This document shows, one piece after another, positions 43,819-51,557 of a DNA stretch of 64,000 nt (the first letter of the stretch is position 1; each line of letters opens with the position of its first letter). Below the pieces are notes generated by a model, which was not told the DNA's origin, searched no databases, and saw only the letters and a program-made list of their open reading frames with translations. The position numbers and the translations under genes were made by a program. Source of the DNA: Nanosynbacter sp900555675 (GTDB taxonomy: Bacteria; Patescibacteriota; Saccharimonadia; Saccharimonadales; Saccharimonadaceae); contig NZ_CP157587.1 in NCBI RefSeq assembly GCF_022828245.2, positions 663,701 through 727,700 of the forward strand, read 5' to 3'.

Positions 43819-44168
43819 GATATATCACTCTTGTATTACTTAACGTGCCGATTATCTTAGCGGCTCTCATTAATATAATCACCCAATTTAAGCTCCGTAG
43901 AGTCAGCGCAACACGCTTCAAACATCAACTGATTATCTGGCTAATTATTATGGTTGTGTTAGTAGGATCATTCCCGCTTTATAATATTTCAATAAATCAC
44001 CCACCACTCGACTCATCAGAATTAAGTGTATTTGATATATTACAAACCACAGCAATAATTTTACTATTTTATATAATCAATAATCAGCGTCAACGTATTG
44101 ATCAAAACGAACGAAGATTAAGAGATTTACATCAAGAATTATCCATAAGGTTATCAAATGAAAAATAG
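43815..44168 (+). CDS. DUF2304 family membrane protein
   Basis: This 117-aa protein has three membrane helices (about 2-22, 36-56, 68-85) and a charged helical tail (RQRIDQNERRLRDLHQEL), as in DUF2304 proteins that accompany DPM1-like glycosyltransferases. A membrane partner role is likely; the biochemical function is not known. It overlaps the next gene by 11 nt. Confidence 0.82.
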   Translation: MRYITLVLLNVPIILAALINIITQFKLRRVSATRFKHQLIIWLIIMVVLVGSFPLYNISINHPPLDSSELSVFDILQTTAIILLFYIINNQRQRIDQNERRLRDLHQELSIRLSNEK

Positions 44169-44976
44169 AATAGATATAATAATTCCATATTGGGGAGAAT
44201 TTTCTTTATTAAAACAGGCGGTTGACTCAGTATTAGAGCAAACTAGTGACGCATGGCATCTAACTATTCTTGATGATCATTATCCAGATGAGACTGCCAA
44301 AAACTATTACAGTAAGATTAACGATAAACGCATCACATATATTAGACACCGTAAAAATATAGGTATTACTAACAATTTTAATTATGCAATCAAACATGCA
44401 AGTGCTCCTTTTTGTGTAATTATGGGATGCGACGATAAACTACTACCCAATTACGTCGAAACCGCATTAAAGAATATTAACGAAGCTGATTTTTACCAGC
44501 CTGGCGTTCAGGTAATAGATGCCAAAAGTAATATATACCTACCTTTGGTTGATAAGATTAAACGATTATTACATCCTAAAAAAACTTGCGTATTAGCAGG
44601 AGAAAAACTCGCTACGTCACTTTGTCATGGCAATTGGCTCTATTTTCCGTCTATTGTCTGGAGAACTAGCACACTTAAAAAATATTCATTCGATCCAAGA
44701 TATAAAATTCTTCAAGATGTCATTATCGAACTAACTATGATAATTGACGGAGCTTCTCTATGTTTCGAGTTAACAGAAACGTTTCAATATCGTAGATTTG
44801 CAGACTCATTGTCTAGTAAAGAAAAGAGTAAAAACGGAATCCGATTTAACGAAGAAAAAGAAGTATACAACGATTTCGCCAATAAATTTAAGAGTATCAA
44901 CTGGAATAAAGCTTCATTCGCCGCAAAAACTCGCATTACGTCACGAGCTCACAGCCTATTGTCAAAATTTTGGTAG
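44158..44976 (+). CDS. Family 2 glycosyltransferase
   Basis: This 272-aa GT-A enzyme has IIIPYWGEF, LDDHYPDE, and the metal motif in MGCDDKLLP. Late in the protein LQDVIIELTMII supplies a catalytic-base-like Asp region. It likely adds a sugar to the lipid-linked glycan. It converges with the GT8 gene, 7 nt apart. Confidence 0.88.
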   Translation: MKNRIDIIIPYWGEFSLLKQAVDSVLEQTSDAWHLTILDDHYPDETAKNYYSKINDKRITYIRHRKNIGITNNFNYAIKHASAPFCVIMGCDDKLLPNYVETALKNINEADFYQPGVQVIDAKSNIYLPLVDKIKRLLHPKKTCVLAGEKLATSLCHGNWLYFPSIVWRTSTLKKYSFDPRYKILQDVIIELTMIIDGASLCFELTETFQYRRFADSLSSKEKSKNGIRFNEEKEVYNDFANKFKSINWNKASFAAKTRITSRAHSLLSKFW

Positions 44977-44983
44977 AAATATT

Positions 44984-45961
44984 TTATTTGGCAAACTTAC
45001 GTTTGACTGCCCAAGCATATAATTTTACAACTACTGCTTGTGGCAATAATTTATAAAGTCGCCAGTTTATATCTTTTTTCGCTTCTGGCATTTTAGCGTT
45101 CTTCCATGGAGTCATCTCCAAATACTTGCGCCATAATAAGCCGACTGGATTATCATTTCCTACCTGCCATGGTCGACCCGTTATGCCAAATTGAGAATGA
45201 ATAATTTTTGGAGTATAGTAAGCCTCCATAATCTCATTATAACTATAGAAGCTTTCTGGCATAAAACCATTAGCTTTAATGTATTTTTTGATGTCATAAC
45301 CATAAAATACAGTAGAAAAATTATATTCAACGCCAACTAGTTTAATTTTATCCTTAAAAAAGACATTACATAGATCTTGGTCAGCCACCTCATAATGATT
45401 ATGTCGTAAATGCTCGCGCATCTTAGAATCAATTTTATCTTTTATCCATTTTTTATGATTAACAAGCATAATTCCGCAGTTAAAATATCCGTCTGTAGAT
45501 TTTAAACCGATTGCATTTTTATGAGCATTAACCATAGTTGCGTCATACGATAACGCCAAAATATTATCCTCAAAGTCAAGTTCCAAAAGACCGTCAAGAG
45601 CGCCACTAATTACCGTATGCGGATTTATATATAAGATTCGATCCGTCTTGACATCAAGCTTAGCAAATGCCAGCATTTTATACCAAGTTATATATAGCCC
45701 TTTCCAAGCCTTAACGCCTATTTCCTTTAGTTCATCAGGATAGCCAGAAACGTCGACAAAGGTAATTGTAGCGTTTTTATAACCACCAATCATTTCGTTA
45801 AACTTATTAATACTGCCTTTTTTAAGCTTGTGTCCAAGATAAAAAATATTAATCTGCTTTAAGTGTTTATTATTTTCCAGTAAAGATGCGATAGAGATTG
45901 CACTTACTGCCGCATAATTATCATCACTCTGATATAAAACGTTTAAAATGTCTTTATTCAT
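44984..45961 (-). CDS. Family 8 glycosyltransferase with degenerate DxD
   Basis: This 325-aa protein has the GT8 fold pattern: NVLYQSDDNYAAVSAISIASL, the glycine-rich YFNCGIMLVNHKKW, and DQDLCNVFF. The usual metal-binding DxD after YL is replaced: the sequence reads RILYINPHTVIS, so Asn-Pro-His stands where most members have Asp-x-Asp. It may be inactive, metal-independent or use His. It follows the RmlD-like gene by 14 nt. Confidence 0.85.
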   Translation of the reverse strand: MNKDILNVLYQSDDNYAAVSAISIASLLENNKHLKQINIFYLGHKLKKGSINKFNEMIGGYKNATITFVDVSGYPDELKEIGVKAWKGLYITWYKMLAFAKLDVKTDRILYINPHTVISGALDGLLELDFEDNILALSYDATMVNAHKNAIGLKSTDGYFNCGIMLVNHKKWIKDKIDSKMREHLRHNHYEVADQDLCNVFFKDKIKLVGVEYNFSTVFYGYDIKKYIKANGFMPESFYSYNEIMEAYYTPKIIHSQFGITGRPWQVGNDNPVGLLWRKYLEMTPWKNAKMPEAKKDINWRLYKLLPQAVVVKLYAWAVKRKFAK

Positions 45962-45975
45962 AATTATCGAATCTC

Positions 45976-46833
45976 TTATTCATCTAGTGGGAGCTGTCTA
46001 ACATATTCTTTCAACATGTCAGTGTAATCAGCCGGAGCAAATCCTGTTTGACGTAATTTTACTAAATCCATATCACTATTAAGTGGGCGTGGGGCAAAGC
46101 CTGGCTTATCTGCCGCATATTCTTCTGTGGAAACTGGATGCACACGATTACGATCATATCCAGCATATTCGAATACATCAGCAGCAATCTCGTACCATGA
46201 TTTTACTGGACCATCATTAGTCACATTATATGATCCATACGCCACTTTATTGTCTAAGAAATATTTAGTAGCCCTAGCAATTTCTGAAGCGAAAGTTAAC
46301 CGTCCAAATTGATCATCAACAACCTTTGGATTAATACGCATGTCTGCCAGTTTTTTCATGGTTTTTGGTATATTGTGGCCATCACCGACTACCCAAGATA
46401 CTCGCATAATATAATGCTTTGGCACTAAACTGACTACTAAATCACCAGCAGCTTTACTCTGTCCGTAAACCAATAGCGGCGCAACAACTTCATCATCTTT
46501 GTGATTCTTTTTTCGCCCATCCCAAACATAGTCAGAAGAATAATGAACGATAGTTTTATTCTTCTCAATTGCAATTTTAGCTAAATTGCGTGGACCATAG
46601 GCATTAGCTGACCAAGTTTTAGCTCTTAATTCTAGAGTTTCTGAACCGTCAGAATTAACCAATGCCGCCGCATTTAAAATAACATCATACTTAGACCAAT
46701 CAAACGCATTTACTTGCGCTTCATCAGATATATCCAACTCTTTATGAGTTAGAGCCTTAGCGTCTGGGAACATTGCACATAAAGCCTTACCTAATTGCCC
46801 GCCCGCTCCTAAAATTATATATTTTTTACTCAT
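45976..46833 (-). CDS. RmlD-like sugar-nucleotide reductase (second copy)
   Basis: This 285-aa short-chain dehydrogenase is homologous to rmlD (41313) along its whole length: LGAGGQLGKAL, VHYSSDYVWDG, YGQSKAAGD and RPLNSDMDLVK. Differences such as NAAALVNSDGSE where rmlD has the AAWTNVDAAE motif suggest a different substrate, perhaps another deoxysugar. AAGGTGAGG precedes the ATG. It overlaps the flippase end by 8 nt. Confidence 0.85.
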   Translation of the reverse strand: MSKKYIILGAGGQLGKALCAMFPDAKALTHKELDISDEAQVNAFDWSKYDVILNAAALVNSDGSETLELRAKTWSANAYGPRNLAKIAIEKNKTIVHYSSDYVWDGRKKNHKDDEVVAPLLVYGQSKAAGDLVVSLVPKHYIMRVSWVVGDGHNIPKTMKKLADMRINPKVVDDQFGRLTFASEIARATKYFLDNKVAYGSYNVTNDGPVKSWYEIAADVFEYAGYDRNRVHPVSTEEYAADKPGFAPRPLNSDMDLVKLRQTGFAPADYTDMLKEYVRQLPLDE

Positions 46834-48073
46834 ACCTCACCTTATCCTCACTAAGCATTATAACATTTTTTAGAGACCTCTTGTATATAAACAAAAGAAT
46901 GATTGCTTGTAAAAAACTAATTATCATAAAAACTAGCACACTACCTAACATAGCCAGTCTATCAATTAAATAGACAGATAGTACCACTGCCAAAATATTC
47001 GTGACGAGTAGAGTATAAAATTGGCCCTTAAATCGACGTAGAATTATCAATAGATTAACATAAATTGACACAAAAGCATTTGCTACGGCGCCAATAACCA
47101 TAATAGTTAAATCTATACGAAAGTTATTTATATCAATACCAAAAACAGTATTAAGAGCCCAAACTCCGATTAAATAACTCGAAACAACAAATAAAATTCC
47201 CAATGTAAACGTTATAAAATCTATCTTACTAACAATCTTAGTAAACTCCTTTATCTTTTTCTCTTTCAATAATTCAGATAAATTTACAACATTAGGCTGA
47301 AGAACGAATGATATAAATAGAGTTAATAAAGTGATCGGCATCGCCATTATTCCAAAATACCCAATTTGGTCATAATGATATTTATCCAAAAAATAACGAG
47401 GTATATTCAAAGAAAACATCGTTAAAAAAACTACAACAAACACCTCTGCGGTTTTTTTCATAATTTTTCCAGCTTGCATAATATTTTTCTTAGTTAAGCC
47501 AACACTTTCTACATGTTTCATCCATGGAATATCGTAAAAAATAACCACTGCTATATTTACTATAAATATAGATAAAGCGCCATAAATAATATTTTTAGTC
47601 AAAATATCAACCAGAGTAAAGAGCATGAAGCCGAAAACAGATTTCATGGTTAGAGAAATTCCCACTATATACAATCTATTATGAATCTGTAATACCCCAT
47701 ACATCGAGTCAGCAATTGATTCCAAAATCTTAAATGACACTAAGACCATTATTAATTCTGTTTTTATAAGATCATATCCGCTTAATATGCAAAAACTTAT
47801 AGAAAAAACCGCTACAATTAATGATGATATAAAGCGTACTACAATATAATCACCACTAGAAAAATCTTTTTTAACATCGGATACTTGATATGTTCGACCA
47901 CCCCATAAAGATATAGCCCAAAATACCACCGAAAGAGACATTGCAAAAGAAAATAACCCAGAATCCCCAACTCCATTAAGACGCGTAATAACAATCAGAA
48001 GAATTGGAGAAATTGCACTCTGTAAAAATGACCCTATCGAGTTCCATATATAATCCTTCTTTTGAGCCTGCAT
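46826..48073 (-). CDS. Wzx-type polysaccharide flippase
   Basis: This 415-aa protein has about 12 membrane helices in MOP-superfamily arrangement, starting with NSIGSFLQSAISPILLIVIT. It should flip lipid-linked glycan units to the outer leaflet. A TATACT lies 9 nt before the ATG. It leads the leftward group flippase-RmlD-like-GT8 and supports a Wzx/Wzy-type route beside the ABC exporter at 57.4-59.4 kb. Confidence 0.88.
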   Translation of the reverse strand: MQAQKKDYIWNSIGSFLQSAISPILLIVITRLNGVGDSGLFSFAMSLSVVFWAISLWGGRTYQVSDVKKDFSSGDYIVVRFISSLIVAVFSISFCILSGYDLIKTELIMVLVSFKILESIADSMYGVLQIHNRLYIVGISLTMKSVFGFMLFTLVDILTKNIIYGALSIFIVNIAVVIFYDIPWMKHVESVGLTKKNIMQAGKIMKKTAEVFVVVFLTMFSLNIPRYFLDKYHYDQIGYFGIMAMPITLLTLFISFVLQPNVVNLSELLKEKKIKEFTKIVSKIDFITFTLGILFVVSSYLIGVWALNTVFGIDINNFRIDLTIMVIGAVANAFVSIYVNLLIILRRFKGQFYTLLVTNILAVVLSVYLIDRLAMLGSVLVFMIISFLQAIILLFIYKRSLKNVIMLSEDKVRYE

Positions 48074-48134
48074 ATATTTAATAGTATAACAAGTTTGATC
48101 AATATATTATTCTAATTTATAATCTGCTTAGCAT

Positions 48135-48229
48135 ATGAAAAAATATTGGTCCTATTTCTTATCATTTATTAAAAAGCCTGAGAATGTTTTTATATCGTTG
48201 TCTTTATTCTTTGGAGTATTATCTGCAAT
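48135..48229 (+). repeat. Perfect 95-bp direct repeat, 5' part of DUF2142 genes (unit 1; unit 2 at 49558-49652)
   Basis: The bases are identical in both copies at a constant offset of 1423 bp and diverge immediately afterwards. Confidence 0.93.
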
Positions 48230-49523
48230 TACAGTACCTTTATTATCGGTTGCAGATGAGGGTCATCACTACATGCGCTCCTACACATTATCTCAAGGAA
48301 GAATCGAGTCAGGGAAATCCTGCTCTCTACCTAAAGATATTTTATTAAAAGTGAAGGAAGCAGAGGCTAACAATTTTATAACTAGCTATAAAAAACTTAT
48401 CAATAAAAACGATACAGAAATCCATAAATGCAGCAGCGCTACTGGTTATCCGCCAATTATGCATTTACCTCAAGCTATCGGCATCGGTATAGCAAATACT
48501 ATACACGGATCATTGGGAATAACGATTTTATTCGGAAGATTATTTAATTTAATATTTTATTCTATCGCCCTGTATTTCATTATCAAATGGGTACGTGTTG
48601 GTAAATGGGCATTCGTGGCAACTGGATTATTTCCACTAATGATACACTTGTCAGCTTCTCTTTCGGGAGATTGTATGGCAAACATAGCAATTTTCACCAC
48701 TGTAGCTGCTCTATTAAATCTATTCAGCCAGAAACGTCCAATAACACGCCGCCAACAATTGCTTGTTGTTTTCATATTCTGCTTCTCAATACTAACTAAG
48801 TCAGTTTCTATACTTTTGCTCTTCCCTTTAATATTCCTACCAAAGCACCTGTTCTCTCCTAATAAAAATAAGAAAATTCCTTTTAATGTTCAAAAGTGGC
48901 GTCTAATTATATTCGCCTCAATATTAGCAGGACTATGTTTAATGCTATGGTTCCAAATATACACTCAACCTCTGCTTACTACTGGTGCAGCACACAACCC
49001 TCTGCATAGTAATCCTCTTAAGCTTATTGCTATATTGTTTAATACGTATATTAATCCGCGACTACCAGTATCTGACGATATTATCAGAGGAATAATCGGT
49101 GCATTTTCTGCTTTTAAATATGGGCTTCCTCTTTTCGTCTTAATACCCTCATTTTCTCTCCTCTTCCTCTCTCTCCTTCACTACAATAAAAAAGACCAGG
49201 AGTTATTAGGAGAGCAGACTGGTAAGTTGGCAGTGTATAATTTGGTAACAATTGGAATGTTTGTTTGTGCGGTGTCATATGCTATGTATACAGCGTGGGC
49301 ATTGCTTCCATTTAGATTTGGTGAAGGTGCTTATTATGCGGACGGTGTGCAAGGTAGATATTTCACAGCAACAGCAGTTATGTTAGTACCGGTAGGGCTG
49401 TGGCTACAAAAGTATATTAATGTGAGAACTAAGAATGAAAAAGTATTTAATTTAATTATGTTCTTTGGATTAGCCTTAATACTTAGTTTCTATATTTTTG
49501 AGACAGTGTGGCGTTTTAAATAA
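48135..49523 (+). CDS. DUF2142 polytopic membrane protein, copy 1
   Basis: This 462-aa protein has about ten membrane helices and the DUF2142 head SVADEGHHYMRSY, with cysteine pair CSLPKD/KCSSATGYPP in the first extracytoplasmic loop. DUF2142 proteins are GT-C-like and often sit in surface-glycan loci, where they may use polyprenyl-phosphate sugars. The gene is 95 bp identical at its 5' end and 360 bp identical at its 3' end with copy 2, with a diverged middle. A TATAAT lies about 11 nt before the ATG. Confidence 0.85.
   Translation: MKKYWSYFLSFIKKPENVFISLSLFFGVLSAITVPLLSVADEGHHYMRSYTLSQGRIESGKSCSLPKDILLKVKEAEANNFITSYKKLINKNDTEIHKCSSATGYPPIMHLPQAIGIGIANTIHGSLGITILFGRLFNLIFYSIALYFIIKWVRVGKWAFVATGLFPLMIHLSASLSGDCMANIAIFTTVAALLNLFSQKRPITRRQQLLVVFIFCFSILTKSVSILLLFPLIFLPKHLFSPNKNKKIPFNVQKWRLIIFASILAGLCLMLWFQIYTQPLLTTGAAHNPLHSNPLKLIAILFNTYINPRLPVSDDIIRGIIGAFSAFKYGLPLFVLIPSFSLLFLSLLHYNKKDQELLGEQTGKLAVYNLVTIGMFVCAVSYAMYTAWALLPFRFGEGAYYADGVQGRYFTATAVMLVPVGLWLQKYINVRTKNEKVFNLIMFFGLALILSFYIFETVWRFK
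49152..49511 (+). repeat. Perfect 360-bp direct repeat, 3' part of DUF2142 genes (unit 1; unit 2 at 50575-50934)
   Basis: By direct comparison the last 120 codons are identical to copy 2 at the same 1423-bp offset, ending two codons before each stop. Their synonymous identity contrasts with the diverged middle and suggests recent gene conversion or unequal crossing-over. Confidence 0.93.
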
Positions 49524-49557
49524 TATCCAGTAACAATGTGTTAGAATAAAAACAGTT

Positions 49558-50946
49558 ATGAAAAAATATTGGTCCTATTTCTTATCATTTATTAAAAAGC
49601 CTGAGAATGTTTTTATATCGTTGTCTTTATTCTTTGGAGTATTATCTGCAATATTAGTTCCGCAATTGTCAGTCAGCGATGAAAATATGCATTATCTACG
49701 TGCTTATGGAATATCTCAAGGTCGTGTAGAGTCTGGATCACGATGTACGCTTCCTAAAGATGTAGCAAAAAGAGCTGGTTCAGTTTATGAAGGGAATTTT
49801 TCATCAGACTACTCAAAACCTATAGATCGTAGCTCTCTTAATATTGATAAATGCAGTAGCGCATCTGGTTATCCGCCAATTATGCACTTACCTCAAGCTA
49901 TCGGCATCGGTATAGCAAGTTTATTTAATGGGTCTACAGGTCTAACTATCTTATTCGGTCGAATTGCCAATGCGCTATTCTACTCAATAGCTATCTACTT
50001 CATTATCAAATGGGTGCGTGTTGGTAAATGGGCATTTGTGACAATCGGATTAATACCTTTAATGGTCCATATGGCATCTTCACTATCTAGTGATTGTGTA
50101 ACAAATGTAGCCGTTTTTACAATTACCGCCTTAATAATAAACCTATTTACTCAGAAAGATAAAATATCAAATAAACAAATAGCGACTCTTCTATTTATAG
50201 GAATGGTTCTTACTTTAACAAAGTCTATAAATGCGCTTTTGCTCTTCCCTTTAATATTCCTACCAAAACACCTATTTTCTCCTAATAAAAATAAGAAGAT
50301 TCCTTTTAATATTCAGAAGTGGATTATACTTACGTCTATTGGCGCTATTGCGATTATCAGTATACTAATTTGGCAAAAAATATATGGTCAGCCTCTGATC
50401 ACTACCGGAGCAGCGCACAACCCTCTACATAGTAATCCATTAAAGTTTATTGCTATATTGTTTAATACATACATCAGCCCAACTATTGGATATACAGATG
50501 TCGTGCTACGCGGTAGTGTTGGCGACTTTTCATCGTTCAAATACCACTTACCGCTGTTTATACTTATTCCTCTGTTTTCTCTCCTCTTCCTCTCTCTCCT
50601 TCACTACAATAAAAAAGACCAGGAGTTATTAGGAGAGCAGACTGGTAAGTTGGCAGTGTATAATTTGGTAACAATTGGAATGTTTGTTTGTGCGGTGTCA
50701 TATGCTATGTATACAGCGTGGGCATTGCTTCCATTTAGATTTGGTGAAGGTGCTTATTATGCGGACGGTGTGCAAGGTAGATATTTCACAGCAACAGCAG
50801 TTATGTTAGTACCGGTAGGGCTGTGGCTACAAAAGTATATTAATGTGAGAACTAAGAATGAAAAAGTATTTAATTTAATTATGTTCTTTGGATTAGCCTT
50901 AATACTTAGTTTCTATATTTTTGAGACAGTGTGGACATACAAATAA
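49558..50946 (+). CDS. DUF2142 polytopic membrane protein, copy 2
   Basis: This 462-aa paralog has the same length and layout as copy 1: SVSDENMHYLRAY in place of the DEGHH head, then CTLPKD and KCSSASGYPP. The middle (about residues 33-338) differs at many positions, mostly in predicted outer loops, while both ends are identical. It may have changed sugar or acceptor specificity. Probably co-transcribed; only 34 nt separate the genes, with a TAGAAT 10 nt before the ATG. Confidence 0.85.
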   Translation: MKKYWSYFLSFIKKPENVFISLSLFFGVLSAILVPQLSVSDENMHYLRAYGISQGRVESGSRCTLPKDVAKRAGSVYEGNFSSDYSKPIDRSSLNIDKCSSASGYPPIMHLPQAIGIGIASLFNGSTGLTILFGRIANALFYSIAIYFIIKWVRVGKWAFVTIGLIPLMVHMASSLSSDCVTNVAVFTITALIINLFTQKDKISNKQIATLLFIGMVLTLTKSINALLLFPLIFLPKHLFSPNKNKKIPFNIQKWIILTSIGAIAIISILIWQKIYGQPLITTGAAHNPLHSNPLKFIAILFNTYISPTIGYTDVVLRGSVGDFSSFKYHLPLFILIPLFSLLFLSLLHYNKKDQELLGEQTGKLAVYNLVTIGMFVCAVSYAMYTAWALLPFRFGEGAYYADGVQGRYFTATAVMLVPVGLWLQKYINVRTKNEKVFNLIMFFGLALILSFYIFETVWTYK

Positions 50947-50990
50947 ATTTATTTGTCGGTTATGCTTATTTGTGTTAAAATAGCATAAAT

Positions 50991-51557
50991 ATGAAAATTA
51001 CAAAGAAAAGACTCTCAAAAAAACAAATATTAGCAACGATCATAATAATCATCGCTGTGGTTTGCCTGATTATTTTTGCTCTTGATAAGTTTGGCATTAT
51101 TTCAATCTTTCCACAAAATACTGCACCTAACATAGGCAAAGAACCTACTGTTGAAGAAAAGAAATCTGAAAAGGATACTAATCAAAACAATAAAGAAACC
51201 TTCTTAAATACGCCAAAAGATGATAGTGATAATTCTGTAGAAAAAAGTAAACCAGCTCCAGTTCCAACAGACAACTCATCAATAGAACTTTCAACTAATA
51301 AAGACGGTGACAACGCAGTTATCATTATAAAATTAAAGGAGCATGGCTATTCTCAAGGTAAATGTTCCCTAACGGTAGCTTCTAACGGCAAGAAAAATAC
51401 TCAAGAAGCCCCTATTATCTATCAGCCAGAATATTCTACTTGTGCTGGATTTTCGGTTCCTATATCATCCGTAGGAAATGGTCAATGGAATATATCTATA
51501 TCAGTAACACCATTAAACGGTAAACCTATAACTAAAACTATGGTGAGGGAATTTTAA
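50991..51557 (+). CDS. Membrane-anchored small protein preceding the ChW-repeat protein
   Basis: This 188-aa protein has a basic N-terminus, one helix (about 13-31), a hydrophilic Lys/Asp/Asn/Pro-rich linker (about 45-100) and a C-terminal beta-rich domain (about 100-188) with two cysteines (GKCSLTV, STCAGFS) that may form a disulfide. The family is not recognised. Its TAA overlaps the next ATG (TAATG), so it is coupled to the ChW protein. A TAAAAT lies 9 nt before the ATG. Confidence 0.75.
   Translation: MKITKKRLSKKQILATIIIIIAVVCLIIFALDKFGIISIFPQNTAPNIGKEPTVEEKKSEKDTNQNNKETFLNTPKDDSDNSVEKSKPAPVPTDNSSIELSTNKDGDNAVIIIKLKEHGYSQGKCSLTVASNGKKNTQEAPIIYQPEYSTCAGFSVPISSVGNGQWNISISVTPLNGKPITKTMVREF

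Noticed and set aside
49152..50934. CRISPR or tandem repeat array
   Set aside because: The repeats are two whole-gene copies, not short spaced repeats.
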